Shown: positions 21,810 to 33,423 of the stretch, piece after piece | Numbering within the stretch: the first letter of the stretch is position 1 | Layout of the letters: every line of letters begins with the position of its first letter | Origin: Synechococcus sp. 1G10 | GTDB lineage: Bacteria > Cyanobacteriota > Cyanobacteriia > PCC-6307 > Cyanobiaceae | Direction: 5' to 3' | DNA: 64,000 nucleotides | NCBI RefSeq assembly: GCF_002252625.1 | Contig: NZ_NQKW01000003.1 | Span: 124,001-188,000 of the forward strand | Position numbers and translations under genes: made by a program | Notes under the pieces: generated by a model | Told to the model about the DNA's origin: nothing | Database searches by the model: none | The model's input: only the letters and a program-made list of their open reading frames with translations

Positions 21810-23668
21810 TGGCGCGTGGTGTCGATCGCCAGCTCCGGATGGGTGGGAAGGCCCACCATCTGAGCATTACTGGCGCCGGGTGGCACCATCGGATAGCAGT
21901 TTTCGTTGCGGCGTACGCGCACGTCGATCAGGGCAGGGCCTGGATGGACCAGGGCCTCAGCCAGCTGCTCGCGGAAGCCGTCTCGCTCGCTGATTCCCAC
22001 CCCTCTCACGCCGAAGGCCTCGGCCAGACGGGGGAAATCAGGCATGCCGCGGGTCATCTCCGAGGCGGAGTAACGCTCGCCGTAAAAGCTCTCCTGCCAC
22101 TGCCTCACCATCCCCTGCCAGCCGTTGTTGAGGATCACCACCTTCACGGGCAGTTCGTACTGGGAGAGGGTGCCCAGTTCCTGGATGTTCATCAGGATGC
22201 TGGCGTCTCCGGCCACACAGATCACCTGGTCGTCCGGGAAGGCAACCTGCACGCCCATGGCTGCCGGCAGCCCGAAGCCCATGGTGCCGAGGCCGCTGCT
22301 GCTGATCCAGTGGCGTGGTGGATTGTTCAGGTACTGGGCGGCCCACATCTGGTGCTGGCCCACATCGGTGGTGACGAAGGCATCCGGAGCGAGATCACGC
22401 AGAGCAAGCACAACCTCCTGGGGGGCGATGGCCCCTTCCGGGGTGGGGATCACCAACGGGTAGTGGCGTTTCCAGCGGTTGATGCGCTCCAACCAGGGGC
22501 CAGTGCGACCGTGATCGGTCTCACCTGCCGAGGCCTCCAGCAGAGCCTCCAGGGCCAGACGCACATCAGAGACGATCGGTACGTCAGGCAGGCGGTTCTT
22601 ACCCACCTCGGCCGCATCGATATCGATGTGGATCACCTGGGCACGGGGGGCGAAGCTGTCGAGCCGTCCGGTGACCCTGTCGTCGAAGCGGGCCCCCGCT
22701 GCGATCAGCAGATCGCATTCGGTGACGGCGAAATTCGCATAGGCGGTGCCGTGCATCCCCAGCATGCCCACCGAGAGGGGATGGCGCTCATCGAAAGCCC
22801 CCTTGCCCATCAAGGTGGTGGTGACCGGTAGCTGGAAGCGCTGGGCCAGGGCGATCAATGAGGAGTGGGCTCCGGAGCTGATGGCGCCGCCACCCACATA
22901 CAGAAGCGGGCGGCGCGCCTGGCGGATCAGCTCGATCGCCCTGGCGATCGCCTCAGGCGCGGGACCATTGGGCAGCAGGTATCCCGCCGGAATGGCCGCG
23001 CCCGGCTCCACGGGGGTGTAGTCAAACTCCTCAAGGCCCACATCCTTGGGTACATCGATCAGCACCGGGCCAGGCCTGCCCGTGGAGGCGATCAGGAAGG
23101 CCTCGGCCACGATCCGGCCGATGTCCACAGGGTCGCGCACCACCCAGGAATGCTTCACGATCGGCAGGGTGATGCCGAAGATGTCGGTTTCCTGGAAGGC
23201 GTCGGTGCCGATCGAGGCGCGGGGCACCTGACCGGTGATCACCACCATGGGCACCGAATCCATCTGGGCTGTGGCGATGCCGGTGACCAGATTGGTGGCC
23301 CCGGGTCCAGATGTGCCGAAACAGACACCTACCCGGCCGGTGGCCCGGGCGTAAGCGTCAGCGGCGTGGGCGCCCCCCTGTTCGTGTCGGACCAGCACAT
23401 GCTTGAGCCAGCCCCGACTCTCGGCCTTGTGCAGGGCGTCGTAGATGGGCAGAATCGCTCCGCCGGGATAGCCGAACACGTCGGTGACGCCGTGGCGGTG
23501 AAGCGCATCCATCAGGGCGTCGGCGCCGCTGAGCCTCCCGGGCACAGCTGGTGCAACAGCCTCAGCAGGAATCAGAATCTGATCCGCCGGGACGGGCGCT
23601 GCTGTGTTGGCCGAGGTGCTGACAGTTGTCGAGGTCACGGTGGTCACGGTCACGGTGGCGGGCAACAC
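21740..23668 (-). CDS. ilvB: Acetolactate synthase large subunit with C-terminal zinc ribbon
   Basis: ThDP enzyme that makes acetolactate or acetohydroxybutyrate, the first step to valine, leucine and isoleucine. Motifs: [20 protein letters not shown] with the catalytic glutamate of this family downstream ([19 protein letters not shown]), FAD/herbicide-site region [22 protein letters not shown] and ThDP-binding [15 protein letters not shown]. 642 residues is longer than usual (~570-620): the first ~45 residues are Thr/Val/Ala-rich, and the last ~25 carry two CxxC pairs (CGSCG...CPSCG), a zinc-ribbon-like tail. Start uncertain because the N-terminus is low complexity. Confidence 0.92.
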   Translation of the reverse strand: MLPATVTVTTVTSTTVSTSANTAAPVPADQILIPAEAVAPAVPGRLSGADALMDALHRHGVTDVFGYPGGAILPIYDALHKAESRGWLKHVLVRHEQGGAHAADAYARATGRVGVCFGTSGPGATNLVTGIATAQMDSVPMVVITGQVPRASIGTDAFQETDIFGITLPIVKHSWVVRDPVDIGRIVAEAFLIASTGRPGPVLIDVPKDVGLEEFDYTPVEPGAAIPAGYLLPNGPAPEAIARAIELIRQARRPLLYVGGGAISSGAHSSLIALAQRFQLPVTTTLMGKGAFDERHPLSVGMLGMHGTAYANFAVTECDLLIAAGARFDDRVTGRLDSFAPRAQVIHIDIDAAEVGKNRLPDVPIVSDVRLALEALLEASAGETDHGRTGPWLERINRWKRHYPLVIPTPEGAIAPQEVVLALRDLAPDAFVTTDVGQHQMWAAQYLNNPPRHWISSSGLGTMGFGLPAAMGVQVAFPDDQVICVAGDASILMNIQELGTLSQYELPVKVVILNNGWQGMVRQWQESFYGERYSASEMTRGMPDFPRLAEAFGVRGVGISERDGFREQLAEALVHPGPALIDVRVRRNENCYPMVPPGASNAQMVGLPTHPELAIDTTRQCGSCGFSTESAHLFCPSCGAKL

Positions 23669-23696
23669 ACGTAACGAAGAAGGTCAGCGTAGGAGC

Positions 23697-24296
23697 TCAC
23701 CTCCGACCTTGGGAGAACTGTTGCGGGGACTGTGGCTTCAACCGCCGGCCGCGCACCATGGCGCGCAGGATCAGGCCCGGATCGAGCCAGGTGCCCCGGT
23801 AGCGGATTCCCCAGTGCAGGTGGGGGCCCGTGGTGCGCCCGCTCAGGCCCACATGAGCGATCAGCTGACCGGCCCGCACCGTCTGGCCAGGGCGCAGCAG
23901 CACCGGGCCACTGGCGTAGACGCCGCCTCGCACCTCACCGGCCAGGTGGCAATACATGTGCTCATAGTCGCCAGAACGGATCACCACCCCCACGCCGCAG
24001 CCGCCGGCATGGAAGACATCCGCCACCCTGCCGCCCCACCAGTTGCGGATGGGGGAGCCCAGGGGAGCGGCGATGTCGAGGCCGGAATGCATCTCCCGGC
24101 CACCACCAGGCCCGTTGCGACGGCCGAAATGACTCGTGTAGCCAGCGAAGTGGACGATTGGAAACACCCCGCGCGCCCAGCGCAGATCCGAGCGGGCAGG
24201 CGGGATCAGCACCAGCGCCAGCTGCAGACCAAGCAGCCCGGTCGCGATGCATCGGCGTTTAGAGAAGGCCGAGGGCATGGAGCGGACCACGTCCAC
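23697..24296 (-). CDS. M23-family peptidoglycan endopeptidase
   Basis: Secreted LytM/M23 protein, 199 residues. Signal helix [20 protein letters not shown] near residues 18-37. Zinc ligands and catalytic residues are visible: [26 protein letters not shown] (HxxxD) and [12 protein letters not shown] (HxH). It is the compact catalytic domain without LysM repeats. The start overlaps the end of hemH by 38 bases; an inner ATG at 24278 shortens the overlap. Expected to cut cross-links in the cell wall. Confidence 0.85.
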   Translation of the reverse strand: MDVVRSMPSAFSKRRCIATGLLGLQLALVLIPPARSDLRWARGVFPIVHFAGYTSHFGRRNGPGGGREMHSGLDIAAPLGSPIRNWWGGRVADVFHAGGCGVGVVIRSGDYEHMYCHLAGEVRGGVYASGPVLLRPGQTVRAGQLIAHVGLSGRTTGPHLHWGIRYRGTWLDPGLILRAMVRGRRLKPQSPQQFSQGRR

Positions 24297-25434
24297 TCAG
24301 GAGCTCCAGCAGGAAAGCCGAGAACCCGAGCATCGCCAGACGGCCGTTCCAGACCTCTGAACTGTTGTTCCAGCCCCAGGCCCACTTGTCCTGGGGGTAG
24401 AGCTTCACCTGGGTCGCCAGGGCGGCAGCCTGATCCAGATTCACTTCGGGGCCGGCCTGGGCCTGCTGCACCAGATCGGCCAGGCCCTTGATGAAAGTGG
24501 GGTAGGTATCGAGGGCGGGCACGCGCACGAAATTTCTGATGCCGGCTTCGGTGGCGATTTCCCGGTATTCGATATCGATTTCCTCGAGAGTCTCGATGTG
24601 CTCGCTCACGAAGCTGATGGGCACCACCACCAACTCCTGGACCCCCTCCTCACCCAGCCGCACCAAGGCTTCATCGGTGTAGGGCTTGAGCCATTCCACA
24701 GGGCCCACCCGGCTCTGGTAGGCCAGGGTGTAGGGATTGCCATGGCCGAGCAGTTGTTCCAGTTTGGCCATCACCAGCCTGGAGCAGGCCTCAATCTCCT
24801 GCTGATAGGGGTCACCGGCATCCTCCACATAGCTCTTGGGCACGCCATGAGCGCTGAAGAACACGTGGGCTGAGGCTGGGTCCTCGCAGCTGCGCACACC
24901 AGCGGCGATCAGCTCCGCCATCGCCAGCACATAACCGGGATGGTCGTACCAGCTGCGGATGCAGCGGATCGGCAACTTGCTGAAGGCGGGATCGGCCTGG
25001 CGCAGGCGCTGCAGTTCACGGAAGCTCGAACCACTGGTGCTGATCGAGAAGTGGGGATAGAGCGGCAGCACAACCACCTCATCCACGGCGTCTGCCTTGA
25101 TGTCGCCTACAGCCGATTCGGTGAATGGATGCCAGTAACGCATCGCCACATAGGTGGTGGCCTGGACGCCCCGATGGCGCAGTTCACTCTGGAGCTCGCG
25201 TGCCTGCTGCTCGGTGATGCGGCGCAGGGGGGAGCCGCCGCCGATGGCGCGATAGGCCTCCTTCGACTTGTTGCTGCGCAGGGTGCTGATCAGCCAGGCC
25301 AGGGGTTTCTGCAGCAGGGGCGTCGGCAGCCGGATGATCTCCGGATCAGCGAAGAGGTTGTAGAGAAAGGGGCCAACGTCTTCGATCCGCTCAGGCCCGC
25401 CGAGGTTCAGCAGCAAGACGCCGACCCTGGCCAT
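24259..25434 (-). CDS. hemH: Ferrochelatase with C-terminal CAB (Hlip-like) helix
   Basis: Inserts Fe2+ into protoporphyrin IX to give haem. Core: [21 protein letters not shown] at the start, [22 protein letters not shown] with the active-site histidine (~195), and [20 protein letters not shown] with the conserved glutamates. After ~340 residues there is a linker and a chlorophyll a/b-binding-type helix ([19 protein letters not shown]), which is standard in cyanobacterial and plastid type enzymes and anchors it in the thylakoid. Confidence 0.94.
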   Translation of the reverse strand: MARVGVLLLNLGGPERIEDVGPFLYNLFADPEIIRLPTPLLQKPLAWLISTLRSNKSKEAYRAIGGGSPLRRITEQQARELQSELRHRGVQATTYVAMRYWHPFTESAVGDIKADAVDEVVVLPLYPHFSISTSGSSFRELQRLRQADPAFSKLPIRCIRSWYDHPGYVLAMAELIAAGVRSCEDPASAHVFFSAHGVPKSYVEDAGDPYQQEIEACSRLVMAKLEQLLGHGNPYTLAYQSRVGPVEWLKPYTDEALVRLGEEGVQELVVVPISFVSEHIETLEEIDIEYREIATEAGIRNFVRVPALDTYPTFIKGLADLVQQAQAGPEVNLDQAAALATQVKLYPQDKWAWGWNNSSEVWNGRLAMLGFSAFLLELLSGRGPLHALGLL

Positions 25435-25693
25435 ACCTGAACTGATCCTCTGAGTAGATCAGAGCGTAACCCTGCTGCTGCCCGCTGGCGGCAGCCCAAG
25501 CTGATCGATATCGTCGGCGCGCCCATCGCCGACTCCAACTCCTCTGACCCCATCCCTTGCCGCGATCGATGCGGAGCTGAGCCAGGAGAACGCCCGACTG
25601 GCGGCCAGCGGACTGGCCCTGCGGCTGGAGCGGCGGGGGGGACGGCTGGCCCTGCGCGGTCCCCTGCCATGCCCGCGGGGCGGTCCCCTGCGG

Positions 25694-26698
25694 GTGCAGC
25701 GCCTGAGCCTGGGCCTGGAGGCCAGTCCCAGTGGCCTGATCCAGGCCAGGCGGGAACTGAAACGGGTGAACCAGGCCCTGCGCCAGCAACGCTTCGACTG
25801 GGGCGACTGGGGCCGTCCCTGCGCAGCGACATCGGCGCTGGAGCGGCTGAAGGCCTTCGAGCAGGCCTTTTTCGCTGACCCCCGCCGTCGGCGCAATCCC
25901 GCCGGCAGCCGCACCACCTGGAGCGCCGCCTATCAGCCTTACCTGCGCAGACTGCGCGACCGGCTGGAGCAGGGGGAGCCTCTCGGCAGCGCGCAGCTGG
26001 TGCAGGTGCTGGAGGCTTACCCGCCCGCCAGCCGCAGCCGCGGGCAGTGCGGCACCGCCCTGGCGGCCCTGGCCCGGCATTTGGAGCTCCCCCTTCCCGA
26101 TGACTGGCGCGAGCGGGCTGCCGGCTATGGCCTGCACCAGGCCCAGTACCGGCGCCTGCCCAGTGATGCCCAGCTGCTGGAATGGGTGGAGCGCATTCCC
26201 AACCCCCGCTGGCGCTTGGTCTACGGCCTGATGGCGGCCTATGGCCTGCGCAACCACGAGGTGTTCTTCGCCGATCTCTCCGCTCTGGCCCCGGGTGGCG
26301 ACCGGGTGATCCGGGTGCTGCCCACCACCAAGACCGGGGAGCACCAAGTCTGGCCCTTCCAGCCCGAATGGGTGGACCGCTTCGAGCTGGCCATCCTCGG
26401 GGAGCACAACGACCGGCTGCCTGCGGTCTGCACTGATCTGAGGCGCACCACCCTGCAGCAGGTGGGCCGCCGGGTGGCTGAGCAGTTCCGCCGTTACGAG
26501 CTGCCGTGCACTCCCTACGACCTGCGCCATGCCTGGGCCGTGCGGACCATCCACATCGGTCTTCCTGACACGGTGGCGGCGCGGATGATGGGCCACTCGG
26601 TGGCAATCCACACCCGTACGTACCACCACTGGATCACCCGCCGGGACCAGCAGCAGGCGGTGGATGCGGCCCTGGCCCGCCAGCGGCTGACCCTCTGA
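25694..26698 (+). CDS. Tyrosine-type site-specific recombinase (integrase family), N-terminus unresolved
   Basis: DNA strand-exchange enzyme family. From GTG 25694 there are 334 residues: a SAM-like N-domain and a catalytic domain with Arg in AAYGLRNHEVFF, the box II segment TPYDLRHAWAVR (Tyr where many have His in HxxR), MMGHSVAIHTRTYHHW (His/Trp) and the nucleophile tyrosine in that last segment. The frame is open upstream to 25505, and the residues there (IDAELSQENARLAA, LALRLERRGGRLALRG) look like the family's normal N-terminus, yet no ATG, GTG or TTG occurs there. No attachment sites or phage genes adjoin; its place between hemH and cobO suggests a resident gene. Confidence 0.75.
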   Translation: MQRLSLGLEASPSGLIQARRELKRVNQALRQQRFDWGDWGRPCAATSALERLKAFEQAFFADPRRRRNPAGSRTTWSAAYQPYLRRLRDRLEQGEPLGSAQLVQVLEAYPPASRSRGQCGTALAALARHLELPLPDDWRERAAGYGLHQAQYRRLPSDAQLLEWVERIPNPRWRLVYGLMAAYGLRNHEVFFADLSALAPGGDRVIRVLPTTKTGEHQVWPFQPEWVDRFELAILGEHNDRLPAVCTDLRRTTLQQVGRRVAEQFRRYELPCTPYDLRHAWAVRTIHIGLPDTVAARMMGHSVAIHTRTYHHWITRRDQQQAVDAALARQRLTL

Positions 26699-26744
26699 GC
26701 CGGCCTGCGCGCCAGAGTGAGCAGCGGTTATCGCCTACAGCGCC

Positions 26745-28216
<1,472 letters not shown>

Positions 28217-28240
28217 CGCCGCACTATCCCCGCACCGCCC

Positions 28241-28780
28241 ATGGATCTCGACGCCAGCATGCGCAAGTCGCTGGAAGCCACCCAGCGCACCTTCAACACC
28301 ATCCGCACCGGCCGGGCCAATCCTTCCCTGCTCGACAAGATCACCATCGAGTACTACGGCACCGAAACGCCCCTGCGCTCGGTGGCCAGTCTCTCCACCC
28401 CCGATTCCCAGACCATCCAGATCCAGCCTTTCGACACCGCTGCGATGGCGGCCATCGAAAAAGCCATTTCCATGAGTGATCTTGGCCTCACTCCCAACAA
28501 CGACGGCCGTCTGATCCGCATCAACATTCCTCCGCTGACTGCCGAGCGGCGCAAGGAATTCTGCAAACTCGCCGCCCGCTACGCCGAAGACGGCAAAGTG
28601 GCCCTGCGGAACATCCGCCGCGACGCGATCGACAAGATCAAGAAGCAGGAAAAAGACGGGGAGCTCTCCGAAGATCAGAGCCGCGATGAACAGGAGAAGG
28701 TGCAGAAGCTCACCGACCGCTACATCGTCGAACTGGAGAAAAGCCTCGCAGACAAGGAAGCCGACATCCTCAAGGTGTGA
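28241..28780 (+). CDS. frr: Ribosome recycling factor
   Basis: Splits post-termination ribosomes with EF-G. 179 residues: [20 protein letters not shown] at the N-terminus, [37 protein letters not shown] and the C-terminal helix with [16 protein letters not shown]. Length and motifs are normal. Its stop overlaps the GTG of the following flavoprotein gene by four bases. Confidence 0.95.
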   Translation: MDLDASMRKSLEATQRTFNTIRTGRANPSLLDKITIEYYGTETPLRSVASLSTPDSQTIQIQPFDTAAMAAIEKAISMSDLGLTPNNDGRLIRINIPPLTAERRKEFCKLAARYAEDGKVALRNIRRDAIDKIKKQEKDGELSEDQSRDEQEKVQKLTDRYIVELEKSLADKEADILKV

Positions 28781-29943
28781 GCGTGGCCAGCGCTGCCCCC
28801 CGGCCAGCCTGTGATGCCGACGTGGTCGTGGTGGGTGCCGGAGCGGCCGGGGCGGCAACCGCCTACCACCTCGCTCTGCGGGGCTGGCGCGTCAGGCTCC
28901 TCGACGCTGGCAGCCTGCCCCGGCCGAAGCCCTGTGGCGGCGGCATGGCTGCCTCCGTGCAGCGCCTGTTCCCCTTTGATCTCGGTCCTGCCGTCGATCG
29001 GGTGATCACCAAGGTGCGATTCACCTGGTGCCTGGAGGATCCCGTGATCGCCGAGCTGCCTGGGGAGGCACCCTTCTGGATCGTGCGCCGCTCCCGTCTA
29101 GATCATCTTCTGGCCGAGCAGGCGGTGGGCTGTGGGGCCGATCTGCTCGAGGCCACGGCCGTGGAGAGAATCACACGGGAAGGGGATCACTGGCGCGTAC
29201 ACACCTCGGCGGGCGGCTGGATCAGCTGCCGGGCGGTGGTGATCGCCGATGGGGCTCGCTCGGCCTTCGGCCAGCCACTGGGCCTGGGGTCGCCCCAGCC
29301 CCGCTTCGCCTCCGCAGTGTCGGTGGAGGTGGACGCTGAAGTGCTTGAGCCCAACACGGCACATTTCGAATTCGGCCTGGTGCGCCATGGCTTCAGCTGG
29401 ATTTTCCCGCGCCAGGGGGGCCTCAGCATCGGGGTGGGCAGCTTCATCGGCCGTGAGCCCCTCGAGAGCGAGGCCGTGCTGGCCCGCTTGCTGCCCAGTT
29501 TCGGGCTGCCACCCGACAGTGGCGAACGGCGGCTGTCTCCCCTGCGGGTCTGGGACGGACATCACCGGCTCCACCACGATGGCGGCGCCCTGGTGGTCGG
29601 AGATGCGGCCTCACTGGTGGATCCCTTTCTCGCGGAAGGACTGCGTCCGGCTCTACTCAGCGGCACCCGCGCCGCCGAGGCCCTCGACCGCTGGCTGGGC
29701 GGTGAAGCCGGCGCCCTTGCGGGCTACAGCGAGCGCATGCGCACTGAATGGGGCCAGTCGATGGCCTGGGGACGACGCATCGCCCAGGTGTTCTACCGGC
29801 TGCCCCGTGTGGGATATCAACTGGGGGTGAAGCGGCCCACCGCTCCGCGGCGCATCGCCCAGATTCTCTCCGGGGAGATGGGCTACGGCGACATCGCCCA
29901 GCGGGTGATCCGCCGACTGATGTTCAGCCGCAGTCAGAGTTAG
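28777..29943 (+). CDS. Geranylgeranyl-reductase-family FAD-dependent oxidoreductase
   Basis: FAD/NAD(P)-binding reductase of the ChlP-like superfamily, 388 residues. Dinucleotide fold [22 protein letters not shown] near the start, the PKPCGGGM segment typical of geranylgeranyl reductases, and [21 protein letters not shown] for the second FAD contact. True ChlP is usually ~450 residues with a different start, so the substrate is left open; isoprenoid-chain reduction is the family's theme. GTG start inside a GTGA overlap with frr; GTG at 28783 is an alternative. Converges with the cNMP-binding gene, stops overlapping. Confidence 0.75.
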   Translation: MSVASAAPRPACDADVVVVGAGAAGAATAYHLALRGWRVRLLDAGSLPRPKPCGGGMAASVQRLFPFDLGPAVDRVITKVRFTWCLEDPVIAELPGEAPFWIVRRSRLDHLLAEQAVGCGADLLEATAVERITREGDHWRVHTSAGGWISCRAVVIADGARSAFGQPLGLGSPQPRFASAVSVEVDAEVLEPNTAHFEFGLVRHGFSWIFPRQGGLSIGVGSFIGREPLESEAVLARLLPSFGLPPDSGERRLSPLRVWDGHHRLHHDGGALVVGDAASLVDPFLAEGLRPALLSGTRAAEALDRWLGGEAGALAGYSERMRTEWGQSMAWGRRIAQVFYRLPRVGYQLGVKRPTAPRRIAQILSGEMGYGDIAQRVIRRLMFSRSQS

Positions 29944-30314
29944 CGCAGGCAATCCTTGAGCTGGCGCAGACGCTGGTCGATCGAGCTCAGTAACTCGATG
30001 GCGAACATCGGCGATTCCTGAACGGCGAAGAGGAACTTTTCCCGGTTCATCACCAGGATCCTGCAGGGACTGATGGCCTTGGCATTGCCGAAACGGCGGT
30101 GATCAGGGGTGACCAGCGCTCCTGCACCGAAGACATCGCCTTCCTTGATCTCCTCATGGCCGGCATCACCATTCCAGCTGAGTTGCACGCTGCCCTGCAG
30201 CAATCCGAACATGCAATCACCGGATTCTCCGGCCTTGAAGATCAGATCGCCTGGTTCGTAGTCACGCACCTCGCCCTGGGTGGCCAGGGCGCGCAGGGTG
30301 TCAAGAGCATTCAT
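29940..30314 (-). CDS. Cyclic-nucleotide-binding-domain protein
   Basis: A stand-alone cNMP-binding (CRP-type) beta-barrel of 124 residues: VRDYEPGDLIFKAGESGDCM, LLQGSVQLSW, IKEGDVFGAGALVTPDHRR and ILVMNREKFLFAVQESPMF, with a short C-terminal helix. There is no DNA-binding domain. The phosphate-binding cassette lacks a clear GE-L----R-A signature, so cyclic-nucleotide binding is doubtful. It starts only four bases after the transaldolase ends in transcription order (transaldolase upstream), so it may be co-expressed. Confidence 0.75.
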   Translation of the reverse strand: MNALDTLRALATQGEVRDYEPGDLIFKAGESGDCMFGLLQGSVQLSWNGDAGHEEIKEGDVFGAGALVTPDHRRFGNAKAISPCRILVMNREKFLFAVQESPMFAIELLSSIDQRLRQLKDCLR

Positions 30315-30317
30315 GGA

Positions 30318-31496
30318 TCAGGCACCGGCGGCCGTAAGGGCCAGGGGGGCTCCCAGGCCACCACGGACGTCTTCTGGCACCAGCTTGCCGTCATGGTCGG
30401 TGTCGAGAGCATCGAAGACCGCATCGCTGCCCAGCCACTCTTCCCGGGTGATGCAGCCGTCGCCATCCATGTCGTTGAGCAGGAAGATCTCCTGGGCCGC
30501 GTGAGCGAAGGCGGCCTCCCCTTCCAGCTCGCCAAGGCGATGGGCCAGCTGGGCCTCGAGGGTCTCAATCGCCTTGCTGAAGCCGCGGATGCCCTCATCG
30601 AGCTTTTCGCTGGCCATCCGATCGGCCGCCATGGCGGCGGCGTAACCGGAACTGTCCAGGCTGAAGCGAGCTTCGGTGGGTGCAGGGTTGAGGGGATCGA
30701 GCTTGCGCGGCAATGGAGATTCGGTCTGGCGAAGCTGATCGAGCAGCTTGGGGGAGATCGTGAGCAGATCGCAGCCGGCCAGCTCGATGATCTCCTCGAT
30801 GTTGCGGAAACTTGCCCCCATCACTTCCGTGCGGTAGCCGTAGGTTTTGTAGTAATTGAAAATCTTGGTGACGGAGATCACACCGGGATCCTCCGGCCCC
30901 GGATAGTGATCGCGGCCGGTGTCCTGTTTGTACCAATCGAGGATGCGACCAACGAAGGGGGAGATCAGGGTGACACCCGCCTCGGCGCAGGCCACGGCCT
31001 GGGTGAAGCTGAACAGCAGGGTGAGGTTGCAGTGGATGCCCTCCTTCTCCAGCGCTTCAGCGGCCTTGATGCCCTCCCAGGTGGAAGCGATCTTGATCAG
31101 CACGCGCTCTTTGCCGATACCGGCCTCGTGATAGAGGCCAATCAATTTGCGGGCCTTCTCGATCGTGGCCTCGGTGTCGTAACTGAGCCTGGCATCCACC
31201 TCAGTGGACACCCGCCCTGGAACGATCTGCAGGATTTCCTTGCCGAAGGTGACGCAGATTTCATCAAGTGCTTCCAGCACCACCTCTTCGGCGGGTGCGG
31301 CGGGCCCTATCACCTTCCTGGAGGCCTTGAGGGATTCATCGATCAGCCCCTGATACAGCGGTATCTGGGCGGCGGCCAGGATCAGGGAAGGGTTGGTGGT
31401 GGCGTCGCGGGGGGTGAACTGCTTGATCGCTTCCAGTTCACCGGTGTCAGCGACGACCACCGTCATGGCAGCGAGTTGATCGAGCAGGTTGGGCAT
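30318..31496 (-). CDS. tal: Transaldolase with C-terminal EF-hand pair
   Basis: Pentose-phosphate enzyme exchanging dihydroxyacetone units via a Schiff base. Core residues 1-~320: [48 protein letters not shown] with the active-site lysine, [19 protein letters not shown] and [11 protein letters not shown]. The last ~60 residues hold two calcium-loop motifs, [12 protein letters not shown] and [12 protein letters not shown]. Transaldolase-EF-hand fusions are known in cyanobacteria and suggest calcium binding, though effect on activity is unknown. ATG 31496 preferred over 31514. Confidence 0.92.
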   Translation of the reverse strand: MPNLLDQLAAMTVVVADTGELEAIKQFTPRDATTNPSLILAAAQIPLYQGLIDESLKASRKVIGPAAPAEEVVLEALDEICVTFGKEILQIVPGRVSTEVDARLSYDTEATIEKARKLIGLYHEAGIGKERVLIKIASTWEGIKAAEALEKEGIHCNLTLLFSFTQAVACAEAGVTLISPFVGRILDWYKQDTGRDHYPGPEDPGVISVTKIFNYYKTYGYRTEVMGASFRNIEEIIELAGCDLLTISPKLLDQLRQTESPLPRKLDPLNPAPTEARFSLDSSGYAAAMAADRMASEKLDEGIRGFSKAIETLEAQLAHRLGELEGEAAFAHAAQEIFLLNDMDGDGCITREEWLGSDAVFDALDTDHDGKLVPEDVRGGLGAPLALTAAGA

Positions 31497-31560
31497 GTCC
31501 CCATGCATCAGCATCTGCCATCAGGCTAGCCAGGCTCAGCCGAGCCCACCCAGAGCGTCC

Positions 31561-33423
31561 TCAACCCCGCACCGTTGGCGGGCTGGCTGGCTTCTTGCCG
31601 GAACTGGGAGGCACTTTCTCGAGCACGAGCAGAGCTTCGATGATCTCCTTGGCTACCGGAACCGCCACGGTGGAGCCGTAGGCACTGTCCCCCTGGGGCT
31701 CATCCACCACCACCAGCACCACATAGCGAGGATCGTCGATCGGCAGATGGGCCACGAAGCTGGTGATACGTGCCCCCGGGATGTAGACCCCGTTGAGGGC
31801 TTTCTGGGCGGTGCCGGTCTTACCGCCGATGCGGTAGCCGGGCACCTGAACGCCCTTGCCACTGCCCTTGTCCACCACTGTTTCCAACCAGGCCATCACC
31901 TGCTTGGTGACGGAGGGTTGCATCACCTGAAGTCCATTGGAGGCAGGAGCTTGGGCCAGGCTGTCGCCTGAGCGGAGGCCACGGGTGATGTGGGGGCTCA
32001 CCAGTCGCCCTCCATTGGCAATCATGGCGTGCAGCTGAAGCAGCTTCAGAGGCGTGAGCGAGAAGCCCTGGCCGAAGGCGGCCGTGGCCGGCTCGATCGG
32101 CTGGGTGGTGAACTGCTCTCGGGTCTTGAGCTCGCCAGCCACGGCTCCCGGAAGGTCGGTATCAGGGACAGTGTCGATGCCGATGCGGCGCATCCACTCC
32201 CAGTAGATGGAGGGCTTGAGGTGGCGCATGGCCTGCACCATGCCCACATTGCTCGAGACCTGCAGAACAGTGGCGAAATCCAGGGTGCCGTTCGCCCGTC
32301 GGTCGTGGTTGAAGATCGGCCAGCCTCCGATCGTGAGCTGGCCCACGTCGTTGACGGTGCCGTTGGGTTGGATGGCCTTCTCCTGCAGGGCGATCGCCAG
32401 ATTGATCGGCTTGAAGGTGGAGCCGGGCTCGTAGAGATCCTGAACCGCCCACTCACGGAACAGCCCGGGGGAGAACTTCCAGAACTGGTTGGGCTCGTAG
32501 CTGGGACTGGAGGTGAGCGCCAGCATTTCGCCGTTCCGCACATCCATCACCATGGCGGACCCGCGCTTGGCCTTCCACTGCTTCAGCTGTTTGGAGAGGG
32601 CCTGCTGGGCCACCTGCTGCAGACGGGCGTCGAGGGTCAGCTGCAGCCGCAGATCATCGGTGTAGAGAACACCTGACTGGAGACCATCGGGCAGGGGTGT
32701 GCCGTCGGCGCCGCGGCGCAACTGACGGATGCTTTCCTGGCGGCGCAGGTCTTTGTCGCGGCTCTGCTCCAGGCCGGCCTGGGCGACTCGCTCCAGGTTG
32801 AGGAAGCCGACGACATTGGCGAACAGCTGACCCTGGGGATAGATCCGCTGGGGATAGGGCTCGAGGTCAAGGCCACTGATACCCAGCTGGCGCAGACGTC
32901 GCGCAGTTTCTGGATCAAGATCAGTGGCGAGCTTGACCCCGGTTTTGCGACCGCCGATCGTGCGCATCAGATCGGAGGCAGGCACCAGCAGCACCTTGGC
33001 AAGCTTCTGGGCCGTCTCGGAGCTGTTGCGGATCAGGTTGGGATCGTCACCCGGAAAGTTGAAATAGCGGGGATGGGCCCAGAGGGTGAAGCGCTCCTCG
33101 TCGATGGCCACCAACCGGCCGTTGCGGTCGACGATCGGCCGGCGCTTGCCGATCGGCTTGGTCTTCTGGGTCTGGATCGACCGGGCCAGCTGTTGCAGCC
33201 GGTCACCCTCTTTCACCTGAAGCCAGGCCAGTCGTCCTGCCAAGCCGACCATGGCCAGGCAGAGGGTGAGATACACAATGAGCAAGCGGCCAGCCGGCAC
33301 CGGTTGCAGCTGGATCACCCGACGCCGGCTGCCACGCGAATTTTCCGCCTCAGTGGCGCTGCGTGCTCCTCCATGCAGGGGTATGGGGGCGGACCCAGTG
33401 GCGGAGCGACGCGCCACCCTCAA
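31561..33423 (-). CDS. ftsI: Penicillin-binding protein, FtsI/PBP3-type transpeptidase
   Basis: Septal cell-wall transpeptidase, 620 residues. A basic cytoplasmic N-terminus is followed by one membrane helix (LLIVYLTLCLAMVGLAGRLAW, ~47-67), the PBP dimerisation region (KRRPIVDRNGRLVAID), and the transpeptidase domain: active-site serine in EPGSTFKPINLA (~335), SxN motif SSNVGMVQA, and KTGTAQKALNG. No PASTA repeats. Start is TTG in a TTGA overlap with the upstream gene. The adjoining small single-helix protein fits a division gene pair. Confidence 0.9.
   Translation of the reverse strand: MRVARRSATGSAPIPLHGGARSATEAENSRGSRRRVIQLQPVPAGRLLIVYLTLCLAMVGLAGRLAWLQVKEGDRLQQLARSIQTQKTKPIGKRRPIVDRNGRLVAIDEERFTLWAHPRYFNFPGDDPNLIRNSSETAQKLAKVLLVPASDLMRTIGGRKTGVKLATDLDPETARRLRQLGISGLDLEPYPQRIYPQGQLFANVVGFLNLERVAQAGLEQSRDKDLRRQESIRQLRRGADGTPLPDGLQSGVLYTDDLRLQLTLDARLQQVAQQALSKQLKQWKAKRGSAMVMDVRNGEMLALTSSPSYEPNQFWKFSPGLFREWAVQDLYEPGSTFKPINLAIALQEKAIQPNGTVNDVGQLTIGGWPIFNHDRRANGTLDFATVLQVSSNVGMVQAMRHLKPSIYWEWMRRIGIDTVPDTDLPGAVAGELKTREQFTTQPIEPATAAFGQGFSLTPLKLLQLHAMIANGGRLVSPHITRGLRSGDSLAQAPASNGLQVMQPSVTKQVMAWLETVVDKGSGKGVQVPGYRIGGKTGTAQKALNGVYIPGARITSFVAHLPIDDPRYVVLVVVDEPQGDSAYGSTVAVPVAKEIIEALLVLEKVPPSSGKKPASPPTVRG

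Noticed and set aside
25391-26629. Two long minus-strand frames over the recombinase gene
   Set aside because: Pro/Arg/Gly-rich shadows of the plus-strand gene, which has recombinase motifs.
25694-26698. Prophage or genomic island around the recombinase
   Set aside because: Flanking genes are housekeeping (hemH, cobO, pyrH, frr), there are no phage genes, and no att-like direct repeats were found.
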